A DNA stretch of 64,000 nucleotides from Gemmatimonadota bacterium (GTDB lineage: Bacteria; Latescibacterota; UBA2968; GCA-2709665). Location of the stretch: positions 1-64,000 of the forward strand of contig JAPPJY010000009.1 in assembly GCA_028874335.1 (NCBI GenBank), given 5' to 3'. This document shows, piece after piece, positions 15,750 to 24,946 of the stretch. The notes beneath the pieces are model-generated. The model saw nothing but the letters and a program-made list of their open reading frames with translations, made no database searches and was not told the DNA's origin. The stretch's first letter is position 1; each line of letters starts with the position of its first letter. The position numbers and the translations under genes are program-made.

Positions 15750-16643
15750 TCAGGCGCCCCGGGAATCCGGCTGTTTCCCCATCGCCCGTGCCATCGCGCG
15801 TACGTGTTCCGGGCCGGCGCCGCAACAGGATCCCAGGTACCGGATGTCCGCCGCCATGGCGTCTCGCGCGAAACGGGCGAACTGGGCCTCCGTTGCCGCG
15901 GGCCGGTCCCACCACGAGTGCCACGCCGACGGCTGGCAGCAAATCGGAACGTCCACCGCCTGCTGCATCCGGATTGCGAATTCGAGCATCGCCGAGGGCG
16001 GGCAGATGCAGTTCAATCCAATCACGTCGGCGCCGGCATCCACCAGTCTTCTGGCGCATTCCGCCGGCGAAAACCCGTCATACGTCTCTGCGTTTCCCGT
16101 TCCCTCCATGCTGACGGTGACCACCAGCGGGAGACCGGTACCTCTCGCAACGTCCAGCGCAAGGAGCGCTTCGTCCAGCCACGAGAACGTCTCCAGGATC
16201 AGGAAATCGACGCCCCCGTCGCAGATCCACGGGAGTTGCTCGTCCAGCCAGGCGCGCGTCCGGTCTCGCTTTGCGGTGTCGGAGGGATCGTAATCCATCA
16301 GGGAAATCGTCGGACTGTTCAGGTTGCCGGCAACCAGCGCATCGTCGCCCGCCACTTCTCTCGCGATGCGGCAGGCCGTCGCATTGATCTCTTCCGCCCG
16401 CTCCCCGAAACCCGCCGGTTTCAGCATGTTTGACGTTCCGAAAAACGTGAGTGTCTGCAGCACCTCGGCTCCCGCGTCCCTGAATTCTTGCGTCAGCTTT
16501 CGCACCTCCTCGGGATGGGTCGCCACCACCTGCGGCGTCATGGCGCCCGTTCTCACGAACCCCCGCATCCGCAGCGCCATCAGGTATCCGCCGTCACCCA
16601 GTACGAAGCCCTTTTCCAGCCGCTGCAACAATCCTTCGGACAT
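15750..16643 (-). CDS. Homocysteine S-methyltransferase family protein
   Basis: A 297-aa zinc-dependent methyltransferase barrel related to MmuM and the N-terminal domain of MetH. It transfers a methyl group to a thiol such as homocysteine. Zinc ligands are visible as Cys212 in GLNCICPPS and Cys273-Cys274 in GSCCGAGP. The N-terminal LGDGGYLMALRMRG resembles the family start. It starts three bases after the ceramidase-like gene ends. The methyl donor is uncertain; related proteins act on betaines, S-methylmethionine or other methylated compounds. Confidence 0.88.
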   Translation of the reverse strand: MSEGLLQRLEKGFVLGDGGYLMALRMRGFVRTGAMTPQVVATHPEEVRKLTQEFRDAGAEVLQTLTFFGTSNMLKPAGFGERAEEINATACRIAREVAGDDALVAGNLNSPTISLMDYDPSDTAKRDRTRAWLDEQLPWICDGGVDFLILETFSWLDEALLALDVARGTGLPLVVTVSMEGTGNAETYDGFSPAECARRLVDAGADVIGLNCICPPSAMLEFAIRMQQAVDVPICCQPSAWHSWWDRPAATEAQFARFARDAMAADIRYLGSCCGAGPEHVRAMARAMGKQPDSRGA

Positions 16644-16646
16644 CTG

Positions 16647-17930
16647 TCAATATGCCTTTCGCAAATCTGATTCTCCCCACGCCTCCTGCAACAGCGCGAT
16701 CGCCCCTTCGCGGATCTGGGCCTCGGATTCCATCTCGAGAGGCGCGAACAAGACCTCGCCGTCTCCCTCGATGCGTGCGTGCTCGGTGGGCAGATAGCCG
16801 ACCTCGGGACACGGGTTGCAAAGAAGCATGACCCTGTCGAACGCGGCGGCCTCGCGAATGGCGAACGACGTCTCCACGAAAGGCTCTCCGGGGATGTGGA
16901 TCAAGGCGCTGTCGCCGAGTACGACCGCGTGAAAATCAAACGCGCAGGTCGGCTGATCCCGGTACGTCCGCGCCAGCCAGTATTCATATCGTTCGAGTCC
17001 CTCTGCAGCGGGAGGATTCGCCTCCCATTCCTTCCGGGCGGCCGCGACTTCCGTAACGGGTTGGCGCGCGATCTGAATCGTATGCTTGAAGCGCCCGAGT
17101 TCCATGTCCGCTTTCGGCGCGAGCCCGTCGTATATCTCCAGCGCCGTTCGTGCCAGCGACCGGCCGATGCGGCCGCAGGGGTCGTCCGTTTCGCGTACGG
17201 GATGCACGTTGCCCAGCGCACCGGGGATGAAAAGCCCGTCGATTCCTCTTGCGGCGAGCTCCCGGGCCACCACGCCGGGGTAATCCGCCGAAACGTTGCC
17301 GCGCAAGTCCCAAAGGGCGAGCGCATGACATCCGAAATTGGTCAGCGCGATCGGCCGCCTGCCGTCCCGGTCGAAGCGCACGACGCCCACCTGGAGATCC
17401 ACCGCGTCATAGACAAGACCGTCCGGCGGCCTGGGAAACTCCGTCAGCGAGACCATCCGCAGATTTCCGTGCTCATCGTGCGCCCGGCGGTTGTATTGCA
17501 GCCCGGTTTCGGCAAGGCCCGTGCCCGCCGCCACCCGCGCAGGCGAAACGTCGGCCCTGGCCATACGTACGGCCTCCGCGGCGGCCCGCGCGTACCGCGC
17601 CTCGTTCCCGAATTCCTTCAACGCCTCCGTGGGCTGGTTCACATAAAACTGGAACAGCGTGGGACCCGTCCCCATATGGCTGGCCCCGGGAAGAATCCAG
17701 GCGGGGTCTACGTCCGTGTCGGCCAGGTCTTCGGCCATCATATCGAAGCAATAGTCGTCGAACAGGAACAGGTCCGCCGCCAGAAACGTCACCTGCCGGT
17801 CGCCCTGCCGAACGTGGAGCGCCCGAAAGTAGATGGGATCGTAGATCTCGAACGACTTGTGCGGCGCAGGTGTAATGTCCATTTTGCCAAAACCCGCCAA
17901 CATCTGTCCATCAGGGTTCGTTCCGCTCAT
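16647..17930 (-). CDS. Neutral ceramidase-like domain protein
   Basis: A 427-aa protein resembling the N-terminal domain of neutral/alkaline ceramidase and its many environmental relatives. It opens with AGFGKMDITPAPH, continues with VTFLAADLFLFDDY, and has ASHMGTGPTLFQ in place of the usual SHTHSGPG zinc-binding motif. Later come NFGCHALALWD and FIPGALGNVHPV. There is no signal peptide. The altered motif means true ceramidase activity is doubtful; hydrolysis of another amide is possible. It is the first gene of the minus-strand operon, with its own promoter at 18026-18054. Confidence 0.75.
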   Translation of the reverse strand: MSGTNPDGQMLAGFGKMDITPAPHKSFEIYDPIYFRALHVRQGDRQVTFLAADLFLFDDYCFDMMAEDLADTDVDPAWILPGASHMGTGPTLFQFYVNQPTEALKEFGNEARYARAAAEAVRMARADVSPARVAAGTGLAETGLQYNRRAHDEHGNLRMVSLTEFPRPPDGLVYDAVDLQVGVVRFDRDGRRPIALTNFGCHALALWDLRGNVSADYPGVVARELAARGIDGLFIPGALGNVHPVRETDDPCGRIGRSLARTALEIYDGLAPKADMELGRFKHTIQIARQPVTEVAAARKEWEANPPAAEGLERYEYWLARTYRDQPTCAFDFHAVVLGDSALIHIPGEPFVETSFAIREAAAFDRVMLLCNPCPEVGYLPTEHARIEGDGEVLFAPLEMESEAQIREGAIALLQEAWGESDLRKAY

Positions 17931-18025
17931 AATTGACTTCCTCCTGCCTGAAACCGCAGACTTCCAACTGACCTGTCCATGGACGAGCCCCCAAATCCCG
18001 GTCGGACGGCCAATGCTGACGTTGC

Positions 18026-18054
18026 ATCATAATATCTGCACCATTCACTGTCAA
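18026..18054 (-). promoter_or_regulatory. Promoter of the ceramidase-like operon
   Basis: On the minus strand, TTGACA (18054-18049) and TATGAT (18031-18026) are 17 bases apart. The predicted leader to the start codon at 17930 is about 90 bases. Confidence 0.7.
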
Positions 18055-18118
18055 GTCGCGATCAGGCGCGCTCGGCGTACCCGCGGTTGTAAAATGCCCC
18101 CTGCATGAGATTAATCGC

Positions 18119-18148
18119 TTGACAACCCGAACCGCCCCGGCCTATATA
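18119..18148 (+). promoter_or_regulatory. Promoter of the heparinase-type cluster
   Basis: TTGACA (18119-18124) and TATATA (18143-18148) are 18 bases apart. The start is expected near 18155, giving a leader of about 60 bases. It is divergent from the promoter at 18026-18054, so one regulator could control both. Confidence 0.65.
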
Positions 18149-18213
18149 TCACGCGCATGAGCAGGAACAACAGCGTAGACCGAGGTTGAAGATAACCTGT
18201 ACCGGGAATTACG

Positions 18214-21200
18214 ATGTTGGATTTCTTTTTCGCCGTCTTGCCGGCGGGCCTGCTGGCCACCGGCATATTCGTGCTGATGATAGCGGGTGCGGCCCGTAGG
18301 GCCCATGCCTCCGACAGGCGCACGTACTACACCGATGCCCGGATGGACGTGGTCCGGCACAATCTGGAGCACTATGCCTGGGCACGGGAGCACAGAGCGG
18401 AGATTCTGAGCAAGGCGGAGCATTGGGCACGATACGGTGACGCTAAACTGCGCACCCTCGTTTCACCCCCTGGTGTGCCGCGGGGCTACCAGGTACATAA
18501 CGACGGGTGCCCGGTACACGGTGTCAAGGTCCATGAACAGGGGCTATACAGGTGGATCATCGACTTTGACCGTCCGTATAGAGTGACATGTCCCGTGGGC
18601 GGTGAGACGTATCCATCGAACGACTTCGAGGCATTCCTGGCCACGGGAATGCAAGACAGGTCCCTGCTGACCGGTCCGTACGCCGATGACGGTTGGGGGT
18701 GGCATCGTCCGGGAGACCCGGTGCCGGCGAACTACTGGTTCGTGGCCTATTACGCGCATTGGAGCATGATGCGGTTCCTCATGGAAGCGATCGAAGTCCT
18801 GGGACAGGCGGCCGTGCTGGCTGACGAAGAAGAGAACGCGAAACGGTTCGCCCACAAATGTGCGCTTCTGTTGTGGCAACTGGCGGAGTATTACCCCGAC
18901 TACAAATACGAGCGACAGTCCAGGGAATCGAAGGAGCACAATCCCGAATATACCGGCAAGTTGTTCAACAGGATCTGGGAGACGCGTCCCCCGCATACCT
19001 GCGCGATCGCTTACGACGCGGTACGGCCCTATCTGAATACTGACACCGAACTCCAGTGTGTCGCGGACAGGACGGGCCCGGAGATCCACGCAACGATTCG
19101 GGAACGGCTACTCCGTGAGGCCGCCAGGTGCATAATGGATGCGGCGGGGGGCCGCATCAGGGGCAACTACGGAATGCACCAGAAGGCGCTGCTGACGCTG
19201 GCGCAGGTGCTGGCGACTTCCGATGGCCGTCCTCGCAGCGAGGAGATGGTTCAATACGTTCTGGCGAATCCGGATCCCGTGATGGCCACCGATATGGGAT
19301 TACGGGATGCGCTCGAAAACCTGGTCTACCGCGATGGAATGCCCCATGAGTCGCTCTCATACAATCGAATCTGGGTGCATGACTTGACGGAACTGGCCGC
19401 GTTGATGGTCGAAACCGGCGTGAACCTGTTTGATCATCCGCGGTACGAGAAACTGGTCACCTGGGCGTTTGACGTTTGCATTGCGGGGAAGTTCACTCCC
19501 TCCACCGGAGATTCGGGCGACATGTTTGCGCACGGAGGCGCCTGGCAGCCGGGCGTCTGCCAGCTCGCGCTTCCGTATGTGCATGACCCGCGACTCGCGT
19601 GGGTGCTGAAGACGCAACCGGACGCCCGTCAGGACCTGTTCGGCACGCCCGTTGAGACGCAGCTTTCGGTACTGCCGGAAGGGGAAGCTCCCGTGATCGG
19701 CCTGCGGTCCTTTCACTTTCCCGCCTATGGCATGGTCAATCTGCAGTGCGGCGATGATACGAACCGGTCGGCCGTGTCATTCTTTTACGGCGACCACCAG
19801 GCCCACCGGCATTTCGACCAGTTGAACATCCTGTTATTCTCCCACAACAATGTGCTGCTGACGGATATCGGATACCCGGAGCAGACGGACGCCTTCAATC
19901 ATCGGCTTGCGGGATTTTTCACAAATACCGTGGCGCACAATACGGTTGTGGTCGATGAAGTCAGGCAGGGACGCGGTCCCGGTCGGCTGCACGGGCTGGT
20001 TTCAGAGGGATTCGCACAGGTTGTGGATGCGTCCTGCGAAGGCGCCTATGAGGGTCGGGTCGATCTCTACCGGCGGGCGAATTTGCTGGTTGACGCCGCC
20101 CCCGGCCATCACTACCTGCTCGACGTGTTCTACGTGAACGGAGGCCGGCAGCACGACTATCTGCTTCACGGCAACCAGGCGGAGTTCTCCTTCAGTCCCG
20201 CGCTGGGACCGGTCCGGGAAACCGGGACATTGGCGGGAGTGGACGTGCCATACGAGCAGTTTTACGACGATCCCGAGTTGAAGGACAAGCGATTGTCCAG
20301 CGTGCCCTACAGGGGATACCAGGGCAGCGGCTACCAGTTTCTGTACAACGTTCAGACCGGAAATTTGAAAGGAGACGCGACTGCCGAGTGGCGCCTTACG
20401 GAACCCCTTGACGGCCAGCCGGAACGCCCCTGGCGCGGCATCGGACTTCGGGCGCATCTGATCGGACGGGGCGAGGAACTCTTCGCGTGCGACGGGCCGG
20501 TACAGAAATACAAGTACCTGCCCGAGAGCGTAAAATTCCTTGTACGCAGGCGGACCGGCGACAATCTGTCCAGCCGGTTCGCGACGGTTTTCGAACCATA
20601 TCGGGAGAGAACGTGGATCCGTCGCGCGACACGGATAGAACTGACGCCGGACGGTTCTCGGGCGGCCGCCGTCAGGGTGGACCTGGAAGATGGGAGCACA
20701 CACTATCTGTTTCACGCCCTGGACGCGGAAAGGACGTATACGTTGCAGAACGACATCAGAATAGCGGGACAGCTGGCGATTCTGGCGTTGAACGAAACGG
20801 GTCGGCCCGTCCGGGCGATGCTGTTCAACGGCAGGACGCTGGAGACGGACGGATTGCGGCTGAAGGGAAAGGGAATGCGCCGCGGCCGGATCGCATCCGT
20901 GGATTACGGGCGCGGGACCATCGAGCTCGCCGACGCCGTGATCGACGACGCGCTTCGGCCCGGACAGGCCATTCCGGTTGTTTCCGATGGTTATACGGAC
21001 AGCGTGACGTTTTCGAAAGTGATTGACCGGCGGCGATTCTATATCGGGGATGAAGACGTCAACGTGGCCGGAGGGCCGGTGCTGGATGTACGTGCCGACC
21101 GGCTTCTCACGAGCGCGTCCAATCCCCATGCGCAAGTTGGGATGACGTTGTTAAACAGCCTTAGGGAGCCGCAGGGACGGCTGGCGGCGAAGGTGGACGG

Positions 21201-21363
21201 CGGGTGGCGGATCGATCGCGAAGGTAGACGACCGATGACGATGGAAGACTTTCCCGTTGCCGACGGCGATGACGGTCCCCGGTATTCGGTCGCGATGGTC
21301 GGCGCGGGCGATTGGCTGGAGATTCCAGACCTGGTGCTGTATTCAGACGGCGATGGTTCCTGA
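18214..21363 (+). CDS. Heparinase II/III family polysaccharide lyase-like protein
   Basis: A 1049-aa exported or membrane-anchored protein. The first about 30 residues form a signal or anchor helix (LPAGLLATGIFVLMIAGAA). A long alpha-toroid follows (about 40-480), then the heparinase II/III beta domain from about residue 525, with GDHQAHRHFDQLN and, near 575, AHNTVVVDEV. Such enzymes eliminate uronic-acid-containing glycans, with His/Tyr catalysis. It is unusually long for the family because of the C-terminal beta-rich extension. The next gene overlaps its stop codon (TGATG). Confidence 0.88.
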   Translation: MLDFFFAVLPAGLLATGIFVLMIAGAARRAHASDRRTYYTDARMDVVRHNLEHYAWAREHRAEILSKAEHWARYGDAKLRTLVSPPGVPRGYQVHNDGCPVHGVKVHEQGLYRWIIDFDRPYRVTCPVGGETYPSNDFEAFLATGMQDRSLLTGPYADDGWGWHRPGDPVPANYWFVAYYAHWSMMRFLMEAIEVLGQAAVLADEEENAKRFAHKCALLLWQLAEYYPDYKYERQSRESKEHNPEYTGKLFNRIWETRPPHTCAIAYDAVRPYLNTDTELQCVADRTGPEIHATIRERLLREAARCIMDAAGGRIRGNYGMHQKALLTLAQVLATSDGRPRSEEMVQYVLANPDPVMATDMGLRDALENLVYRDGMPHESLSYNRIWVHDLTELAALMVETGVNLFDHPRYEKLVTWAFDVCIAGKFTPSTGDSGDMFAHGGAWQPGVCQLALPYVHDPRLAWVLKTQPDARQDLFGTPVETQLSVLPEGEAPVIGLRSFHFPAYGMVNLQCGDDTNRSAVSFFYGDHQAHRHFDQLNILLFSHNNVLLTDIGYPEQTDAFNHRLAGFFTNTVAHNTVVVDEVRQGRGPGRLHGLVSEGFAQVVDASCEGAYEGRVDLYRRANLLVDAAPGHHYLLDVFYVNGGRQHDYLLHGNQAEFSFSPALGPVRETGTLAGVDVPYEQFYDDPELKDKRLSSVPYRGYQGSGYQFLYNVQTGNLKGDATAEWRLTEPLDGQPERPWRGIGLRAHLIGRGEELFACDGPVQKYKYLPESVKFLVRRRTGDNLSSRFATVFEPYRERTWIRRATRIELTPDGSRAAAVRVDLEDGSTHYLFHALDAERTYTLQNDIRIAGQLAILALNETGRPVRAMLFNGRTLETDGLRLKGKGMRRGRIASVDYGRGTIELADAVIDDALRPGQAIPVVSDGYTDSVTFSKVIDRRRFYIGDEDVNVAGGPVLDVRADRLLTSASNPHAQVGMTLLNSLREPQGRLAAKVDGGWRIDREGRRPMTMEDFPVADGDDGPRYSVAMVGAGDWLEIPDLVLYSDGDGS

Positions 21364-22367
21364 TGACGGGCAAGTGGAAGACGATCGCCGCGCTTGAGGA
21401 GGTTCGTCGCAGGGGTGCGAAATGGCTTTCAGGTCATCTGAATGCGGACGGGTCCCTGGGAAAGCCGGCGGAGGGCTTTCACTTCTACCGGGCGCCGTGG
21501 ACTTTTTCCATTCTCGGCGAAACCGCGGCCGCGGCAGCGGTGTGCAACTGGATCCGGCGGGAGATGTTGACGGCACAAGGCAGGATCGAGGGGCCCTACC
21601 GCGTGTTCGACGACGCGTACGCCTACCGGAATGCCACGCTGATCGTCGGCGCGCATCTCGCGCGGCAGTACGATATGAGCTATGGGCTGATGCCGGACCT
21701 GCTGTCGTGGCAGGATCGCGCATCAGGGGGTTTCCATAACGACCGCATGGCCGACGGCGGCATGAGCGACCGTATGGATATTCCATATGGGTGCGGCCCC
21801 GGACTGGCATGTCTGTCGACCGGCCGCCTGGACATTGCACGATCGGTTTACCGGTTCCTGCGGCGGGTTTACTCTGCGCAGACGAATCTATCCAGGTCAT
21901 TTTACTACGCCTGGTCCTGCAAGAAATGCGGCGTAATCACAGATTTTTCGGATGACGATGCCTTCTGGCACGTGGTGGAGAACCGGGTGGACCGGCCGCA
22001 GCGCTGGACCGTTGGCGGCATCGCGGCCGGGTTCCTCTGCCGGTTGTACCTGGCGGACCCGCGCCCCGAATACCTGGCGCTTGCGCGGCGCTATCAGGCA
22101 TTCTCCATGGCGGCGACGGATGCACAGTTCAAGTACGCCCAGGTCTGCAAGAGCAGTTGGGGAAGTTCGCTCCTGTATCAGCTGACGGGCGAACGTGCGT
22201 ACCTGGAATGGTCCTGCCGCATGGGCGACTGGTATGTTCAGACGCAAGAGCCTGAAGGTTGCTGGCACTGGACCGGATACGAGACACAGGGATCGCGCAT
22301 CGAACTGACGCTGGAATTCGTCATGCACGTGGACACGCTGATAGGCGGCCTGGCGTCCCGGACGTGA
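21363..22367 (+). CDS. Hypothetical alpha/alpha-toroid protein
   Basis: A 334-aa protein without a signal peptide. It has helical repeats with GSLGKPAEGFHFYRAPW, ASGGFHNDRM and GCWHWTGYETQGSRIELTLEF, which suggest an (alpha/alpha)6 toroid as in terpene cyclases, glycoside hydrolases and unsaturated glucuronyl hydrolases. The ATG overlaps the heparinase gene stop, so the two are coupled. By context it may process the oligosaccharides released by that enzyme. I do not recognise the exact family and no catalytic residue can be assigned. Confidence 0.65.
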   Translation: MTGKWKTIAALEEVRRRGAKWLSGHLNADGSLGKPAEGFHFYRAPWTFSILGETAAAAAVCNWIRREMLTAQGRIEGPYRVFDDAYAYRNATLIVGAHLARQYDMSYGLMPDLLSWQDRASGGFHNDRMADGGMSDRMDIPYGCGPGLACLSTGRLDIARSVYRFLRRVYSAQTNLSRSFYYAWSCKKCGVITDFSDDDAFWHVVENRVDRPQRWTVGGIAAGFLCRLYLADPRPEYLALARRYQAFSMAATDAQFKYAQVCKSSWGSSLLYQLTGERAYLEWSCRMGDWYVQTQEPEGCWHWTGYETQGSRIELTLEFVMHVDTLIGGLASRT

Positions 22368-22386
22368 CTTCCAGGGAGGATTCATC

Positions 22387-23400
22387 TTGCGGGTTCTTGC
22401 GACGGGGGCGACCGGGCGAATCGGGCAGCATCTGGTGCGCGCGCTGACCGATGCCGGGCATGCCGTCAGGGCGCTGGTGGTGCCTCACGATAACCGGGCG
22501 GCGGATCTGCCATCGGGCGTGGACGTCGTCTTCGGACGGCTCGAGGAACCCGCCTCGCTCGGCGCCGCGGTGGACGGTGTGGACGCGGTCTTCCACCTTG
22601 CCGGCGCGCTGACGTCTCGAGGCTGCCGCGAGGAAGAATTCGTCCGGGTCAACGTCCAGGGTACGTTTCATCTGCTGAAAGCAGTCCGCGACCGGGTCCC
22701 CGAACTGGCCCACTTTGTCTACGCCAGCAGCGATGCCGTCTATTTGGAGAAACCGGATGAAAACGCACGGTACCTTCCTGTGGACGAAGATTATCCCCTG
22801 TTGGCGGGCTCGGTCTACGGCGCCAGCAAGATTGGCGGTGAGGAACTCTGTCTGAGTTTCAGCCGCGGTTTTGGCATACCGGTAACGGTCCTTCGCTTTG
22901 GCGCAACGGCGGACGCCCGGGAACTCGTCAATCCGAACAGCGTGTTCGCGCGCTGGTTGTTTCTCCGCGCGGCAATCGACCACGCCAGGGCGATGACTGC
23001 GGCCGATGGCGCGCAGCTGGAGACGCAATCGGCACTTGAAACGCTGTGCAACGACGGCGAGCAGCTCGTCGTTTACGCGGATCGCGACGGTAACCCCGAG
23101 GTCAGGCAGTGGGCGGACGCCCGTGATATCGCGGCGGGATGTATGCGCGTACTGGGGTCAGCGGCGGCGGTGGGAGAGGTGTTCAATATGGGAGGACGCG
23201 AACCGCATTGCGCGGAGGCGTTCGTTGCCTTTCTGGCAGCTCGGCTGGAATTGCCCCACGTAAAGGCCTGCATTCCCACCGCACGACGGCCCTGGTATAT
23301 TACCAGCGGCAAGGCGGAACGACTGCTGGGCTATGAAGCCCGGTACACGGTGTACGATATGGTCGACGACGCTATTCAGATGCGGGAGACGCCCGTATGA
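22387..23400 (+). CDS. NAD-dependent epimerase/dehydratase family protein
   Basis: A 337-aa extended short-chain dehydrogenase. The nucleotide-binding motif is GATGRIGQH at the N terminus, and the catalytic pair is Tyr and Lys in VYGASKIGG. It begins with a TTG codon preceded by AGGGAGG. Family members interconvert nucleotide or free sugars through a keto intermediate. It is followed with a four-base overlap (ATGA) by a sugar isomerase, so both belong to the same polysaccharide-derived sugar pathway. Confidence 0.9.
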   Translation: MRVLATGATGRIGQHLVRALTDAGHAVRALVVPHDNRAADLPSGVDVVFGRLEEPASLGAAVDGVDAVFHLAGALTSRGCREEEFVRVNVQGTFHLLKAVRDRVPELAHFVYASSDAVYLEKPDENARYLPVDEDYPLLAGSVYGASKIGGEELCLSFSRGFGIPVTVLRFGATADARELVNPNSVFARWLFLRAAIDHARAMTAADGAQLETQSALETLCNDGEQLVVYADRDGNPEVRQWADARDIAAGCMRVLGSAAAVGEVFNMGGREPHCAEAFVAFLAARLELPHVKACIPTARRPWYITSGKAERLLGYEARYTVYDMVDDAIQMRETPV

Positions 23401-24164
23401 ACCTTGGGTGCTGCGTATGGGCTATCGAGGGCTCCGAAAGCCGGGTCGCGGCGCGTGCGGCCGCGTTGGGGTTCGATTGGATCGACGTAAGGCCGTTCGC
23501 TTTTTCGTCTGACGGAGCACGGCGGAGAATCCGGGAGCACGGGCTTTCGGTTTCCTGTATCGCGGCATCGTTCGGTATGCCGGAAGACGCCTGTCTGAGC
23601 AGTCCCGACCGCGACGCCCGGTTGAGAGCCGTATCCTATCTCGATCGGACGCTGGATTTCGGCGCATCCCTGGGCGCGTCCGCAGCATACGTCGTTCCGG
23701 ATGAAGACCGGTCGTCTCTGGACAGATACGCGGCGGCATTGGAGAGGCTGGCCGAACGGGGAGACGAACTGGGCGTGACGGTATGCGTGGAACACTTCCC
23801 GGGTTCCGCGCTCCCTACCGCCGCGGGGACGATCGCGTTCCTGCGGGATGTGGGACATCCCAACCTGTTCCTGCTGCTGGATATCGGCCATGCGCAGATG
23901 TCTGACGAAGATCCGGCAGCCGTGATTTCAGAAGCGGGACCGCGGCTGGGATATGTCCATCTGGACGACAATGACGGTTCGCGCGACTTGCATCTGGCTC
24001 TGACGGACGGCATTCTGACCGAAGCAGCGCTGGCTGATGCCGTTTCCGCGCTTGCCGATATCGGTTACCGCGGGAATCTGAGTCTCGAGTTACATCCGGA
24101 ATTGCCCGATCCGCTCGATGCGCTCAAGCGAAGCCGGGAGATCGTTCTGGGCGCGATGGGGTGA
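23397..24164 (+). CDS. Sugar phosphate isomerase/epimerase (TIM barrel)
   Basis: A 255-aa xylose isomerase-like barrel. Metal-binding positions are visible in order: CVEHFPGS (Glu), LLDIGHAQM (Asp and His), GYVHLDDNDG (His) and LSLELHPE (Glu). It is shorter and only distantly similar to the paralogue at 3679-4443. It ends the heparinase-epimerase cluster and probably isomerises a keto-sugar made by the preceding dehydrogenase. Confidence 0.86.
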   Translation: MNLGCCVWAIEGSESRVAARAAALGFDWIDVRPFAFSSDGARRRIREHGLSVSCIAASFGMPEDACLSSPDRDARLRAVSYLDRTLDFGASLGASAAYVVPDEDRSSLDRYAAALERLAERGDELGVTVCVEHFPGSALPTAAGTIAFLRDVGHPNLFLLLDIGHAQMSDEDPAAVISEAGPRLGYVHLDDNDGSRDLHLALTDGILTEAALADAVSALADIGYRGNLSLELHPELPDPLDALKRSREIVLGAMG

Positions 24165-24269
24165 AGAACGGACATTATCCGAAATCCGCGGCGCGACGGC
24201 AACAGCATGTAGTTCATACCTGCGTGTGGTCCGTGAGGGTTTGCCATCAATAGAAACGGAGTTACTGAT

Positions 24270-24536
24270 TCAGACCCTATGTTTGGGAGGGCGAGCCGGA
24301 ACACCTGCCAGCATCCCCTGAGCACTTATGTCTTCATCGATGTCGGGCCAACGGACTCCGATCCCATCGCCGATAATCTCGTAGTTGGCGCGTTCCTCCA
24401 GTGTGGCCTCCGAAAGCCGCCACGACCAGACAAGAGGAATACTGATTGTGCGACCGTCTACAAAGTCAGCTGTGATGGAGTCATCAGTAACCCGGACAAG
24501 CTGAATTCTCGGTTCTGAACTTCCCGCAATGTTCAT
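24270..24536 (-). CDS. DUF2442 domain-containing protein
   Basis: An 88-aa protein whose second half matches the DUF2442 pattern: DGRTISIPLVWSWRL, then NYEIIGDGIGVRWPDIDEDIS. It overlaps the 3' end of the DUF4160 gene by about 53 bases. The two families are often neighbours and are suspected to form a toxin-antitoxin-like or regulatory pair. The overlap and the small size support co-translation. The biochemical role is unknown. Confidence 0.82.
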   Translation of the reverse strand: MNIAGSSEPRIQLVRVTDDSITADFVDGRTISIPLVWSWRLSEATLEERANYEIIGDGIGVRWPDIDEDISAQGMLAGVPARPPKHRV

Positions 24537-24756
24537 CCCAGTTCTCCAGGATCAGAAATACATTCGCGCGGATTGCTCTACGAATTCGGTTGAGTTCATG
24601 GGGAGAAAAACCTTGATTCTTGCAAAGACTGATCGGTTCGAGCCAGAATTTGCAGATCCGTTTTTCCCGCTGAACGTGTACATGTTTCGGTTCGTTGCAG
24701 TCAAAGCTGAAGAAGAAGAATCGATAGGGACCGGTAATGTCTCTGATAGTTGGCAT
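24484..24756 (-). CDS. DUF4160 domain-containing protein
   Basis: A 90-aa protein. The family pattern is complete from the chosen ATG: MPTIRDITGPYRFFFFS, CNEPKHVHVQREKR and CKFWLEPISL. I placed the start at 24756 because the open frame upstream runs into the MITE at 24947-25134 and is not DUF4160-like. The ribosome-binding site is weak. It is paired with a DUF2442 gene and is probably an accessory module of the toxin-antitoxin type. Confidence 0.82.
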   Translation of the reverse strand: MPTIRDITGPYRFFFFSFDCNEPKHVHVQREKRICKFWLEPISLCKNQGFSPHELNRIRRAIRANVFLILENWDEHCGKFRTENSACPGY

Positions 24757-24946
24757 TCTTGCAGATATCGACCCAACAATCCAAAGATTAGCGAAAATCC
24801 GCCACAATGGCAACGGTTCAGTGTTGAGTCGGATTTCCATGACCTGAGACCGCCGGTCAGAATTCGCGTATGTAACCCCGTGAATATATGCTGAATTATT
24901 ATTGAAATCAATAGCGTTCAAGTTGCCCGATAAGGACCCGCAAATA

